A stretch of 64,000 nt of DNA from Pseudomonas silesiensis (lineage in GTDB: Bacteria; Pseudomonadota; Gammaproteobacteria; Pseudomonadales; Pseudomonadaceae). The position numbers and the translations under genes are program-made. The number at the start of each line of letters is the position of its first letter. Position 1 is the first letter of the stretch. The stretch is taken from contig NZ_CP014870.1 in the NCBI RefSeq assembly GCF_001661075.1, positions 3,926,501 through 3,990,500 of the forward strand, written 5' to 3'. Positions 52,014 to 61,200 of this stretch are shown one piece after another. The notes below the pieces were generated by a model. The model made no database searches. It saw only the letters and a list, made by a program, of their open reading frames with translations, and was not told the DNA's origin.

Positions 52014-52048
52014 GAAGTTCTTTCCCCACTAGTGGGGGGTAAACCTTC
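52014..52048. promoter_or_regulatory. Large imperfect palindrome at the end of the isomerase gene
   Basis: CCCCACTAGTGGGG (52024-52037) is a perfect 14-base palindrome, extended by GAAG...CTTC-type arms to 35 bases. It lies right after the isomerase stop and upstream of the receiver promoter. There is no T-run. It may be a terminator-like barrier or a protein-binding site. Confidence 0.45.
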
Positions 52049-53000
52049 ATTCATCGTCAATTCGCTCGATTCGATTACTGGAACGCAGCTGCGCCAGAAC
52101 GTCTCGACGAGCCTGTGCCTGGTGTTGCCGGGCAAGGTACACCCGGACCATCTCAAGCCCTTGCTCCTCCGAGACATCGGTCGCCTCCAGGCGGTTCTGC
52201 ACTTGGATCAAATGCCAGCCGACCGCCGTCCGAACCGGCTCACTGACGGCTCCCGGCGCCAGGGCGAACGCCGCCGCTTCGAATTCCGGCAACATGCGCC
52301 CCCGTGGAAAATAGCCCAGGTCCCCGCCTTCGCTGGCAGATACATCTTCGGAACCGGCCCGGGCCACGCTGGCAAAGTCCTCGCCCTGAGTGATTTTTAC
52401 ACGCAACTGCTCCAAGCGTAGCCGCGCCGCTTCAACTGTGGAAGGGTCGGCGTCTTGCGCCACCTTGATCAGGAGGTGCCGGGCCTGGACTTCCTCGGGC
52501 CGGCTCATTTGCGCGCGATGCGTTTCATAGAAGTCGCGGATCTGCTTTTCATCCGGCCCGGCGGCCTTGGTCAGGTCGGCAAACACCTGACGGGCGGCGA
52601 TTTCACGGCGGGTGTATTCGATATAACCGGCTTCGTCAAAGCCGGCGTCCTCCAGGCGCCGGGTGAACTTATCGGCATCGCCGATCGCCTGCCGGGTCTG
52701 CTCAACCTGGCTTTGCACCATGGCGTCGCTGATCACCACCCCGCGCTTGACCGCTTCCTGCCACAGCAGCTCGCGGTCGATCAGCGCGTCGAGGGCGGCC
52801 TGACGCAATTGCTTGTAGGCCTTGGGATTGCGAATGCTGGCCACGGCCCGGCCCTGGTCCTCGAGGAATTCGGCGAAATAACGCTCCAGGCGCCATTCGG
52901 AAATTTCTTCGCCATTGACCCGTGCGGCAGCGGGGCCGTTGCCGCCAAACGTCGCGGGCACCCACATTGTCAGCAGGATCAGCACAGTATTGAGTTTCAT
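52047..53000 (-). CDS. Periplasmic parvulin-type peptidyl-prolyl isomerase (SurA/PpiD-like)
   Basis: 317 residues, signal peptide MKLNTVLILLTMWVPATFGG. A SurA_N-like helical region (ARVNGEEISEWRLERYFAEF; LDALIDRELLWQEAVKRGVV) is followed by one rotamase domain (EEVQARHLLIKV, FASVARAGSEDVSASEGGDLG in part, GYFPRGRMLPEFE). It would help periplasmic folding of neighbouring proteins, possibly the MnxG oxidase or secreted cuproproteins. GGAGG precedes the ATG at 53000. Last gene of its operon in the direction of transcription, 13 bases after the fusion gene. Confidence 0.85.
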   Translation of the reverse strand: MKLNTVLILLTMWVPATFGGNGPAAARVNGEEISEWRLERYFAEFLEDQGRAVASIRNPKAYKQLRQAALDALIDRELLWQEAVKRGVVISDAMVQSQVEQTRQAIGDADKFTRRLEDAGFDEAGYIEYTRREIAARQVFADLTKAAGPDEKQIRDFYETHRAQMSRPEEVQARHLLIKVAQDADPSTVEAARLRLEQLRVKITQGEDFASVARAGSEDVSASEGGDLGYFPRGRMLPEFEAAAFALAPGAVSEPVRTAVGWHLIQVQNRLEATDVSEEQGLEMVRVYLARQHQAQARRDVLAQLRSSNRIERIDDE

Positions 53001-53013
53001 CATCGACCTCCGG

Positions 53014-54564
53014 TCAGGGCGTGGCAGCAATGGGTTTATAGGGTGCTACCAGATAGAAGCGCTGGTTGGGCAGCTCGACGGTGACGATGTGCGCGCCGCT
53101 CAAGCCCTGGCGGCGACCCGGGCCGAAGCTGATCTTCGGGGTCAGCCCGGTCTCGAAGTCGTGCAGGCCTTCCAGCGAGTTGACGAGTTTCTCGCGGCTG
53201 GCGTCGCGCCCGGCCTGCTTCATGCCCTCGCTGAACAGCAGCATCGAACTGAACGCGCCCACTTGCAGCACCGCGTGCTGACCGCCGAGCCCCTGGTGCT
53301 CGCGCATTCGGGTCAGCGCCAGGCGCCCGGCCAGCGTCCAGTCACTGGGCACGAAGGGATAGGCCAGAAACACTCGCTTGGAAAAACCACTGGGCACTTG
53401 CAACAGATCGCCGGCCACCTGGTTCGAGGCGGCGAACAGGTAAGGCACCTGCCCCGCGGTCTGCAAGCGTTCAGCGAAGCGACTGAAACCACCGCCGCTG
53501 CCCAGGTAGAACACCGAGCGCGAGCCCAGCGGCACATCGTCCCGTGCCGGGTCATAGGCTTGCAGACTCACCTTTTGCCAGGCGTGATCCTGCAAGTATT
53601 GGCTGAGGTTCTGCGCCGCCAGCTGTTGTCCGGGCTCGTCCGGGTAGGTGATCAGCGTCGGTCCCTGGAGCACCCGCAAACTGTTGGTGGCGTAATCGGC
53701 CAGGGCGATCAGTTGTTCACGCAACCCCGGCAGCGGCTCGAAAATCTGCCGGCTGACCTGGGTTGTCCCCAACAGCGACAGCGGTCCGATCAGCGGGATA
53801 CCGGCCCGATCCAGGCGCGCGGCCAGGTCCGAATCCAGTGCCGGCACCAGCGGTGCGATCAGGGCGAACACCTGCTCCTGCTCGATCAAGCGGTCCAGCG
53901 CCTGCTCGGCACTGGCGCGATCCGGGCCCGGATCGACGATGGTCAGGTACAACTGCCGACCATGAATCCCCCCCGTTTGATTGATGCTCGCCACACAGCC
54001 CTCGAGCACAGCGGCTACCGTAGCGCCCTCTTCGCTCAACGGCCCCTGGCTTGGCAACAACGTGCCCAGGTGTAGCGTGCCGGCGGTCAGGCCCGGGTCG
54101 CGGTCGTCGGCCAGGCGCTTGAGGTAGGCCGTGAGGTTGCGCTGATCATTCATCGACAACACGAACCGCGGCATCGCCGGATCCAGCCGATTGTTGCCCG
54201 GATCGCGCCCTTCCTGAATCGCTCGCGCCAACAGGCCTTCGGTATACGCCGGGTAGTCACGGCCATTGATTTGCTGCTGGCCATGGCTGCTGGTCAGTCG
54301 CGACCAGCTCAGGCTCGGCGGCCGCACCCCGCCTTCCGGCCGCCCCTGGCCGTCGGTGCCGTGGCAGTTGGCGCACGGCAGGCTGGTGGCCGGCAGCAGC
54401 ATGTCCGCCGCGCCGACCCGGGCCATGATCGGCTCACCGCTCCCCGACACCCCTTCGCGATACAGGCGTTTGCCGGCACTTTCGCTGGGACTCAGGGACA
54501 GCCCATGGGCGGCGAAACTGATGCCGCCGAGCAGTAGCAGGCCGAGGATGAGTGAGGTCTTCAT
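53014..54564 (-). CDS. Cytochrome c fused to a periplasmic binding protein (LivK-like)
   Basis: 516 residues. Signal peptide (to about residue 21), then a cytochrome c domain with heme site CANCH (about 64-68) and a Met in DPAMPRFVLSM. From residue about 160, a type I periplasmic-binding-protein fold of the branched-chain amino acid family (HLGTLLPSQGPLSEEGATVA; GIHGRQLYLTIVDPG; FALIAPLVPALDSDLA; IPLIGPLSLL). Such fusions occur beside redox genes; the binding half may sense or carry a small ligand. Which one is unknown. The gene lies between the isomerase and the SCO genes. Confidence 0.85.
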   Translation of the reverse strand: MKTSLILGLLLLGGISFAAHGLSLSPSESAGKRLYREGVSGSGEPIMARVGAADMLLPATSLPCANCHGTDGQGRPEGGVRPPSLSWSRLTSSHGQQQINGRDYPAYTEGLLARAIQEGRDPGNNRLDPAMPRFVLSMNDQRNLTAYLKRLADDRDPGLTAGTLHLGTLLPSQGPLSEEGATVAAVLEGCVASINQTGGIHGRQLYLTIVDPGPDRASAEQALDRLIEQEQVFALIAPLVPALDSDLAARLDRAGIPLIGPLSLLGTTQVSRQIFEPLPGLREQLIALADYATNSLRVLQGPTLITYPDEPGQQLAAQNLSQYLQDHAWQKVSLQAYDPARDDVPLGSRSVFYLGSGGGFSRFAERLQTAGQVPYLFAASNQVAGDLLQVPSGFSKRVFLAYPFVPSDWTLAGRLALTRMREHQGLGGQHAVLQVGAFSSMLLFSEGMKQAGRDASREKLVNSLEGLHDFETGLTPKISFGPGRRQGLSGAHIVTVELPNQRFYLVAPYKPIAATP

Positions 54565-54573
54565 GGCGCGCGC

Positions 54574-55206
54574 TCAACGACCGGCCACGGGCATAGTCAG
54601 CAACTGCAGGCGCTGGGCAATGGCGGCGGCCGGGGCATCGGGACGGATCTTGCTCCAGCGCTTGTTGGCCACGTCCCCCACGATCAATTGGGTGGAATGC
54701 TGCTCGGGGCTCGGCAGGATCTGGCCGATGCGGCTCAAGACAAGGTCGATCTGCGCCTTGTCACCGGTAAGAAAAAGCCAGTGGGGCCCATCGACGCCCT
54801 GCTTCAAGGTGTAAGCCTTGAGTACCGCCGGGGTGTCCCGCAGCGGATCACTGGTAAGGGAGATAAAGGTGATGCCATCGGCCTTGTCGCCCAGCACCTC
54901 GCGAACCTCCTTGAGTTTGCGGGTGATCAGCGGGCAGGCATCGTTGCAACTGGTGAAAATCACGTTGAGCAACACCACGCGGTTCTGCAACGCATCGCTG
55001 TAGAAGCGCAGGGTGTTGCCATTCTGGTCCTGCAGCGGCGTGTCGGTGAACCAGGTCTGCGCATCGCGGGTGCCGCCAGCCGGTTGTGCAGCGGCCTGTG
55101 CAGCGGCCTGCTCAGGCGCGGCGCTCGCGTGCCCCTCGTGGGAGAACGCCCTGTCGCTGCTTGCGCAAAAGCCCATCGTCAGGAGAATCAAGGCGAGCGC
55201 TTTCAT
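54574..55206 (-). CDS. SCO-family copper chaperone
   Basis: 210 residues; signal peptide through about residue 22; a His/Ala-rich start (SHEGHAS) and the SCO thioredoxin-like domain: DTPLQDQNGNTLRFYSD, FTSCNDACPL (CxxxC), LTSDPLRDTPAVLKAYT, and the later His in EQHSTQLIVGDV. It probably loads copper on a cuproenzyme, MnxG being the obvious candidate. Overlaps the preceding SCO gene by 4 bases. Confidence 0.9.
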   Translation of the reverse strand: MKALALILLTMGFCASSDRAFSHEGHASAAPEQAAAQAAAQPAGGTRDAQTWFTDTPLQDQNGNTLRFYSDALQNRVVLLNVIFTSCNDACPLITRKLKEVREVLGDKADGITFISLTSDPLRDTPAVLKAYTLKQGVDGPHWLFLTGDKAQIDLVLSRIGQILPSPEQHSTQLIVGDVANKRWSKIRPDAPAAAIAQRLQLLTMPVAGR

Positions 55207-55859
55207 GGGTGTTGCTCCATGGCAATGGCAGTGTGTTTGTTACGTCCGTTGCGCTGGCCGCTGAGCTTTTCCACTTCACGGGTCAGCACGGCCGGGTCGG
55301 TGAAGCCGTAATAACGGGTCCAGTTGTGGCTGTTGCCGTCCCCCACCAGGATCAATGGCTGATGGCTTTTGAAGTCGCCGCTGAAGCTGCCCAGACCCTT
55401 GAGGGTTTCGTTGACCGACTGCACACTGCCGGTGAGCCAGCTCCAGCCCGGACCGTTCTGGAAGGCGCGGGCATAGTCGTTCAGGCGTTTGGCGTCATCG
55501 CGCTGCGGATCGATACTGATGGAGACCAGCTGCACCTCGCTGCCGACCCGGGCGCCAAGCTGTTTCTGCACCTTGCCCATGATCGAGGACACCACCGGGC
55601 AGACCGTGGTGCAACTGGTGTAGATGAAGCTCATGACCACGATCTTGTCGGTCACCAGGTCCTTTTCCAGACGCACCGACTTACCGTCCTGATCAACCAG
55701 GGCGACGTCGGCGAACTTGACCTGGGCGCTTTCCGAGCTGGCGCTGGTGGCCGGCATTTCGTGGCCGGCGTGCTCATCCTTCGAGTGGGCCTGGACCTGA
55801 GCGATACCGGCGGCTAACAGGCAGAACGTCAACAGTCCACGGTGTGCGAATCGGTTCAT
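55203..55859 (-). CDS. SCO-family copper chaperone, second copy
   Basis: 218 residues. A signal peptide ends VQAHS, followed by a His-rich stretch (HSKDEHAGHEMP) that may bind copper. The SCO domain has DVALVDQDGKSVRLEKDL, YTSCTTVCPV (CxxxC) and the His in KSHQPLILVGDG. It is one of two adjacent SCO genes, probably not redundant given the sequence divergence. 11 bases after the propeller gene. Confidence 0.9.
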   Translation of the reverse strand: MNRFAHRGLLTFCLLAAGIAQVQAHSKDEHAGHEMPATSASSESAQVKFADVALVDQDGKSVRLEKDLVTDKIVVMSFIYTSCTTVCPVVSSIMGKVQKQLGARVGSEVQLVSISIDPQRDDAKRLNDYARAFQNGPGWSWLTGSVQSVNETLKGLGSFSGDFKSHQPLILVGDGNSHNWTRYYGFTDPAVLTREVEKLSGQRNGRNKHTAIAMEQHP

Positions 55860-55870
55860 GTCAGTTTCCT

Positions 55871-57823
55871 CTAGTGGGTATCGCCGGGCAGGACCCGAAC
55901 GCTGGCAAACGTCTTGTCATCGAAACTCGCGCCGAGGGACGCTGCGCGCACATGCAAGTACCAGGCGCCGTTCTGGTCGAGGGTGACGGGGGCTTCATAA
56001 ATCCCGTCACCCACCTCCAGGGCCGCGACTTGCCGGGCGCGGGACGTCGGGGCGCGGAAATAGCGCACCTGAACGTCTTTCACGCCACTGCGCTGGGCCT
56101 TCTGTTTGCCCTGGACGATGCGAAAGCGCACCACGTAAGGGCTGCCCAGGGCCGCTGTGGCCTTGTCGAGCATGAACTCCACCTTCGGCATGCCCGGGTG
56201 CTGGACAAGGGTTTTGTCCTCCTCGACCGACGCCGTGAAGCAATGGATGATGTTCGGCTGGTTGAGCAGGAAAGCCACGTCAAACCTCCCGGCGCCTGGC
56301 AGCTTGATCCGCGAGCTGTACAGCCCCGGCTCGACTTCGCGCAGGCTGCGGTCGATGACCAGTGCCGCACGGGCCACCTGGCCGCGATTGGGGTAACCGG
56401 ACATCGGCGCGTTCATGCCTTCAGCGTAGAAGTAAGTGGTGTTGTCCACCGGATTGACCACAAATACTGCGTTGTCGTCCCGCGACACCGCCAGGCTCGA
56501 CGCCAGCGGCAAGTCACCGGCCAGGCGCGGCGCCTGCGGCCCTGCTTCGAAACCCTGGCTGATCGGCTTGCGGCCTTCACCCAGGGACGACAGGTTGATC
56601 ATCGTCACCTTGGCCGAGGCCAGTCCGCGGATGTAGGCGTAGGCCTTGGTGAACACCACCTGATAGGGTTCGGCGGACACGTCCAGTTCATGGATCAATG
56701 AATCGGTGGCGGCGTCGATCACCGCGGCCTGGTTCTCCAGGGTATTGAGCACGATGCCGAAACGCCCGTCGGCACTGAAGCCCATCGGGCCGAGGCCCTG
56801 CTTCAGCTTGATCACCCGGCGCACCGCCAGGCTGGCGCTATCGACCACCGTCACGGTGCCGTCCTGGCCGTCACTGACGTACACCGCCTGGGACAGCGAC
56901 GAGTACGCGGCCGATAACGGGTGTGAACCGGTCTTCAATTGTTTGCTGATGGTCAGGCTGGCAATGTCGATGATGCTCAGGGTGCCGTCGTCGCGGTTGG
57001 TGACGAAGGCATGACGGCTGTCGTTGCTGAACGTGATTTCGTGATGCCCGGCACCGGTAGGCAGGTGTTTGAGGACCTTGAGGCTTTGGGTGTCGATCAC
57101 CGTGACCCCGGATTCCTCGGCGGTTTTGGCGTTGTTGCCGACCCACAGCAGGCGTTCGTCCGGCTGCAACGCCAACCGCACCGGGTTGTTGCCGGCGACT
57201 ACCGAGTCGGTCAACTTGAATTGCTCGCTGTCGATCACCGCCACCTCCCCGGCAGTGGGCATCGATACGAATACGCGTTTGTTGTCCCGGGGCGTCACCC
57301 AGTCCATCGGCGGTTGCTTGATATCGATCCGGGCCATGGTGCTGGTGATCCCGCCCACCGATACTGAAGGGTCGACCACCGAGACGCTGGCATCGCGGTT
57401 CATCACCAGCAGGAAGTAGCTGTTGAGGTCCAGGAGCGGCCGTGCGCCGATGCTCGATTTCAGGAACACTCCGACCCGGGATTTGCAGCTTTGCTCGCGC
57501 CCCTGGGCCTCGTCGGCGGCGATGGTTTCCGGGTCGAGCCAGGCACCGGGAGCGACGCCCGACAGAGGCTGCCCCGAGGCGCTGTCCGTGACCCGAAAGC
57601 GCACGTCGGCGAACTCGCCCTCGCGCAGTACGCCACTCCCGGCCAGCGGTTTCACCTCGAACGCCACCGTCACCCCGTCACGCACCAGGGTGTTTTTGCT
57701 CCAGGTCTTCGGCACTGCCACTTCGCTGAGCAACACCGGCTGCCACGCGCGCCATACGCCCAGCCAGATCAGCGCCAACCCTACAAGCAGTGCCCAGATG
57801 GCCACTATGATGGTCCTGTTCAT
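55871..57823 (-). CDS. Membrane-anchored YncE/YVTN beta-propeller protein
   Basis: 650 residues. An N-terminal TM helix (TIIVAIWALLVGLALIWLG) tethers a periplasmic protein. Residues about 130-450 form a beta-propeller with YVTN-type repeats (VAVIDSEQFKLTDSVVAGNNP; VTVIDTQSLKVLKHLPTGAG; LSIIDIASLTISKQLKTGSH; VTVVDSASLAVRRVIKL). The last 150 residues form an Ig- or FixH-like beta domain. No heme motif. It is next to mnxG and the SCO genes, so a scaffold or metal-handling role is inferred. The gap to mnxG is filled by a tandem repeat. Confidence 0.83.
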   Translation of the reverse strand: MNRTIIVAIWALLVGLALIWLGVWRAWQPVLLSEVAVPKTWSKNTLVRDGVTVAFEVKPLAGSGVLREGEFADVRFRVTDSASGQPLSGVAPGAWLDPETIAADEAQGREQSCKSRVGVFLKSSIGARPLLDLNSYFLLVMNRDASVSVVDPSVSVGGITSTMARIDIKQPPMDWVTPRDNKRVFVSMPTAGEVAVIDSEQFKLTDSVVAGNNPVRLALQPDERLLWVGNNAKTAEESGVTVIDTQSLKVLKHLPTGAGHHEITFSNDSRHAFVTNRDDGTLSIIDIASLTISKQLKTGSHPLSAAYSSLSQAVYVSDGQDGTVTVVDSASLAVRRVIKLKQGLGPMGFSADGRFGIVLNTLENQAAVIDAATDSLIHELDVSAEPYQVVFTKAYAYIRGLASAKVTMINLSSLGEGRKPISQGFEAGPQAPRLAGDLPLASSLAVSRDDNAVFVVNPVDNTTYFYAEGMNAPMSGYPNRGQVARAALVIDRSLREVEPGLYSSRIKLPGAGRFDVAFLLNQPNIIHCFTASVEEDKTLVQHPGMPKVEFMLDKATAALGSPYVVRFRIVQGKQKAQRSGVKDVQVRYFRAPTSRARQVAALEVGDGIYEAPVTLDQNGAWYLHVRAASLGASFDDKTFASVRVLPGDTH

Positions 57824-57870
57824 GTTGTTCTCCCCTTACAGATCTGTGCCTGTCTAACCGCCCCCCCGCC

Positions 57871-58253
57871 CCCTGTAGGAGCGAGCGGGCGGCGATCCGA
57901 CTTGCCCGCGAAGGCGTCATTCGCTGCCCCGCCTAAACCGAGGTGATCCCTTCGCGGGCAAGCCTCGCTCCTACAGGGGTGGCGTCATTCGCTGCCCCGC
58001 CTAAACCGAGGTGAACCCTTCGCGGGCAAGCCTCGCTCCTACAGGGGTGGCGTCATTCGCTGCCCCGCCTAAACCGAGGTGATCCCTTCGCGGGCAAGCC
58101 TCGCTCCTACAGGGGTGGCGTCATTCGCTGCCCCGCCTAAACCGAGGTGATCCCTTCGCGGGCAAGCCTCGCTCCTACAGGGGTGGCGTCATTCGCCACC
58201 CCGCCAAACCGAGGTGATCCCATCGCGGGTCAGCCGTGCACCTACGGGGCCGG
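57871..58253. repeat. 68-bp tandem array built on a REP unit
   Basis: Four near-identical 68-base copies begin at 57914, 57982, 58050 and 58118, each with GCGTCATTCGCTGCCCCGCC, CTAAACCGAGGTGA and a REP arm (TTCGCGGGCAAGCCTCGCTC). A fifth, degenerate copy from 58186 runs into the last codons of mnxG (stop at 58242). A single inverted REP arm starts the array at 57871. Copies differ at one or two bases only, which indicates recent expansion. Confidence 0.9.
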
Positions 58254-61200
58254 TGCCGGTTCAGGTTCGTTGGTTACCCGCAGCAATCCCCACAGCCCGG
58301 CCGTGTTGCCGTAGGCGCCGTAGTCACGGAACAGGTAGTCGCCCGGTATCGCATTGCTGCCCCCGGCGCTCGGGTGCATGAAGCTGAAGTGCGCCGCCGG
58401 CAGGATGCTTTCCCGTGCGCCGATGTACATCGACATCGGGTTGTAGCCGTACCGCACCGAACCCACCCCTGGTGTACTCATCGGGTAACCGCCGGTATCG
58501 CTCTTCTCCGACTGGAACGGGTTGACCGACCAGACGTGACCGTCAAGCTGGAAGGTCGTACCGCGGCTGCCACCGGTGGGCATCATGATGTGGGTGCGGA
58601 ACGGTTGCCCCGGCTTCACATACAGCACTGGCGTTTGCGGATCGCCTCCCACCAGTGCGTTGCTGTAGGCCATGTGCGCATTGGGCACGTCACCGTAACC
58701 ATGGCCATCGGCATGCCCGAAGGGCGCATCCGGTGCCAGCCCGAAGCGGAACCACAGCGGCTCGGCCTTGTAGTTGATGGCCATGCTCGAGTTGTCCTGC
58801 GGATCGGTCGGCACACCCAGGCCTTCGGCGGCAATGCCTTCCACCGGCCGGCCGTTGGCCCAACGGATGTTCAGGGCTTTCTGCCAGACCATCGCAAAGT
58901 CGCGGTAGGTGGTTTGCCCCGGTGCGGTGACCGTGGCCGTCACTTTGCGCGCATCGTCAACCCAGGTCGCCCCGATCGGCAGGATGCTCATCGCCCCGCC
59001 CAGGCCTTTCTGCGGCTGTTTGATGACGTCCGCCGGGGTGAAATTCAACCCGCCGAACTCCACCGCCGTGGCGTTGATGTTGTCGACATTGCGGCCCAGT
59101 TGCGTGATCGGCTTGCCTTCACGTTCCAGGTGCCCGGCGTAGTACTTATAGGTACGCGTCGGGTACGCGCCGACGTTGCCCACCCGTGGCGGCACGGTCT
59201 GGATCGGGTTGGCGCCGACGTTGGTGCCGTCAGACTTGGTGATGTCATACGCCAGCAGTTGCGCGTGCAGACCAACGTGGCTGGACGGCCGCATCAGGTT
59301 GTTGCTGAAGGTGGTCGCGCCCAGGCCGCTGTTGCGATCGCGCTTGACCATGCCTTGCATCACTGCAGTCTGGGTCAGGTCCGGCATGATCAGGGGCAGA
59401 CGGTTTTCCAGGGTGATGTTGATGCAATCACCGGCCGCCGCGCGCAGTACCAGCGGTTCGACAGTCACGCCGGGGTTGAGCTTGCCGGTGATCGGATCGA
59501 GGTCGCCCTTGCGCACATACAGGATCGCCGTCGGGTCATGCAGCGGCCCGCTTTGGCCGCCGATGGTGAAGGTCTCACCGTCTTCAGGGTCGGTCACGGT
59601 GACCTGCGGAATGCTCACGGTCCGCGAGTTGAACACCAGGGTGCCGCCCGCCGGATTCAACGGCCCGCCGACGTGTTGCCCGAGCCCGGCCGGATCGCCG
59701 ATCGCCAGGTTCAGCGGGTTGCGCAGAATGTCGTTGGCCAGCGCCGCGACCACTTCATAGTTGCGTTGCACGGTCGGCCGGGTACCGATGCCATTCGGGT
59801 TGGCACTGTATCGTGGACAGATGCCATCGAACGCCACTGTATTGCGCATACCCATCGGTTTCGGGTTGTTCGGCACCGCGAACAGATCGCTGCGCTGGGC
59901 CGTGTAGTTGCGCATCACGCCCCAGATCCCGCTCCAGTAGCCTTCCAGGGAAGCGTCCATCGAGTACAGGTAGTCACCCGTGGTCGCGGCCGAGCTGGAC
60001 ATCATCGACACCGGCGCATTGAAGCCCAACTGCTCGGAGATCCCGACCATCTGCGACGAACGCCAGCCCGAGTTGGAGCTGTTGCCGAACCCGGAACCGC
60101 TCTGCAGCCATTTCACGCCGTGCAGGGTCACGTTGTGCTCTTCTTCGTGACCGCCGGCATGCACCCGCAGCCGCACGTTGTCACCGGTGTAAGTGCGTAG
60201 CATCGGGGTGAACGGGTCGCCCGGCTCTGCGCCGCCACGGTTGATGTGCGGCGGGAACAGTGTGGTGCCGCCGGTAGGGCCGGTCGCCGCGGTGACCAGG
60301 TTTGGCGCCAGGTTCATCGCCGGGATCGCACGGTCGGTACGGCTTTGCATGGCATACGCCAGGTCGCCGCCGAGGCCGTCGGCCTGCATGCCGCGCTTGC
60401 CGTCCGGGCCGACCTTGTTCGGGTCGTACACCCGCAGGGCCAGCGGTTCGTTGCGGTAATTGACCACGAACATGCCAGGGTCATCGACCGAGATCGCTTG
60501 CGGGCATGGCCGGCTTGGGCAACCGGGCACCTGCCCGCCTTGCACTTCGACGATGCCTTCCAGCAGGTTGCTGGCGTTATTGCGCACCGGCGGGTTGATC
60601 GCGTAGCGGAAGCTGTCGGCAGTGGCCGGGAAGGCTTGCGGATCAGGCACGCCGTTGGGGCCGGCACCGACATACACACCGGCTTCATAGGCGTGCTGGA
60701 AGTCGCTGTATTCAAGGAAGAACTCACGGAAGCTGTCGTTCTTGCCGTCGCCGTCCAGGTCACCGGTAGACACCACTGCCTGCCACGAAGTCGGTCCGCC
60801 GTCCTGCCGCGCGCCGCTGTACAACGGCTCGCCGGTTTCGGCGTGGAACCAGGTGGAACCGGCAGGTTCGGCCAGCACGGTGGCGTACAGACCAATCTGT
60901 TGGTGAGTCGATGGGCCTAAGTGGTCGTGGGTAAAGATGGTCCCCAGGCCACGGTCGACACCTTTGGCGTTGACCACCGGGTCGACGAACCAGCGCTGCA
61001 TCGCCGTGCGCGCGCCGACCCAGTCGGCCCGGCCGTATTGGCCAAAGAACGGGTGCGCCTTGGCTTTTGGACAGGCCGGCGTGCCGTCACGCGGGTCGGT
61101 GCCTTCGCACTGGTTGAACTCGCGAATGGCGTGGATGCGCTCTTGTACGGCACCCGGGGAAAGCACGCCGTCTTCGTAGTTCCAGCCGTTGGCCGAACCG

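Noticed and set aside
57871..58253. Tandem array read as a CRISPR
   Set aside because: Repeats are directly adjacent with no unique spacers, and no cas genes are present.
58236..60200. 654-codon plus-strand frame opposite mnxG
   Set aside because: Shadow of the oxidase gene; it has no ribosome site and no recognisable domain.
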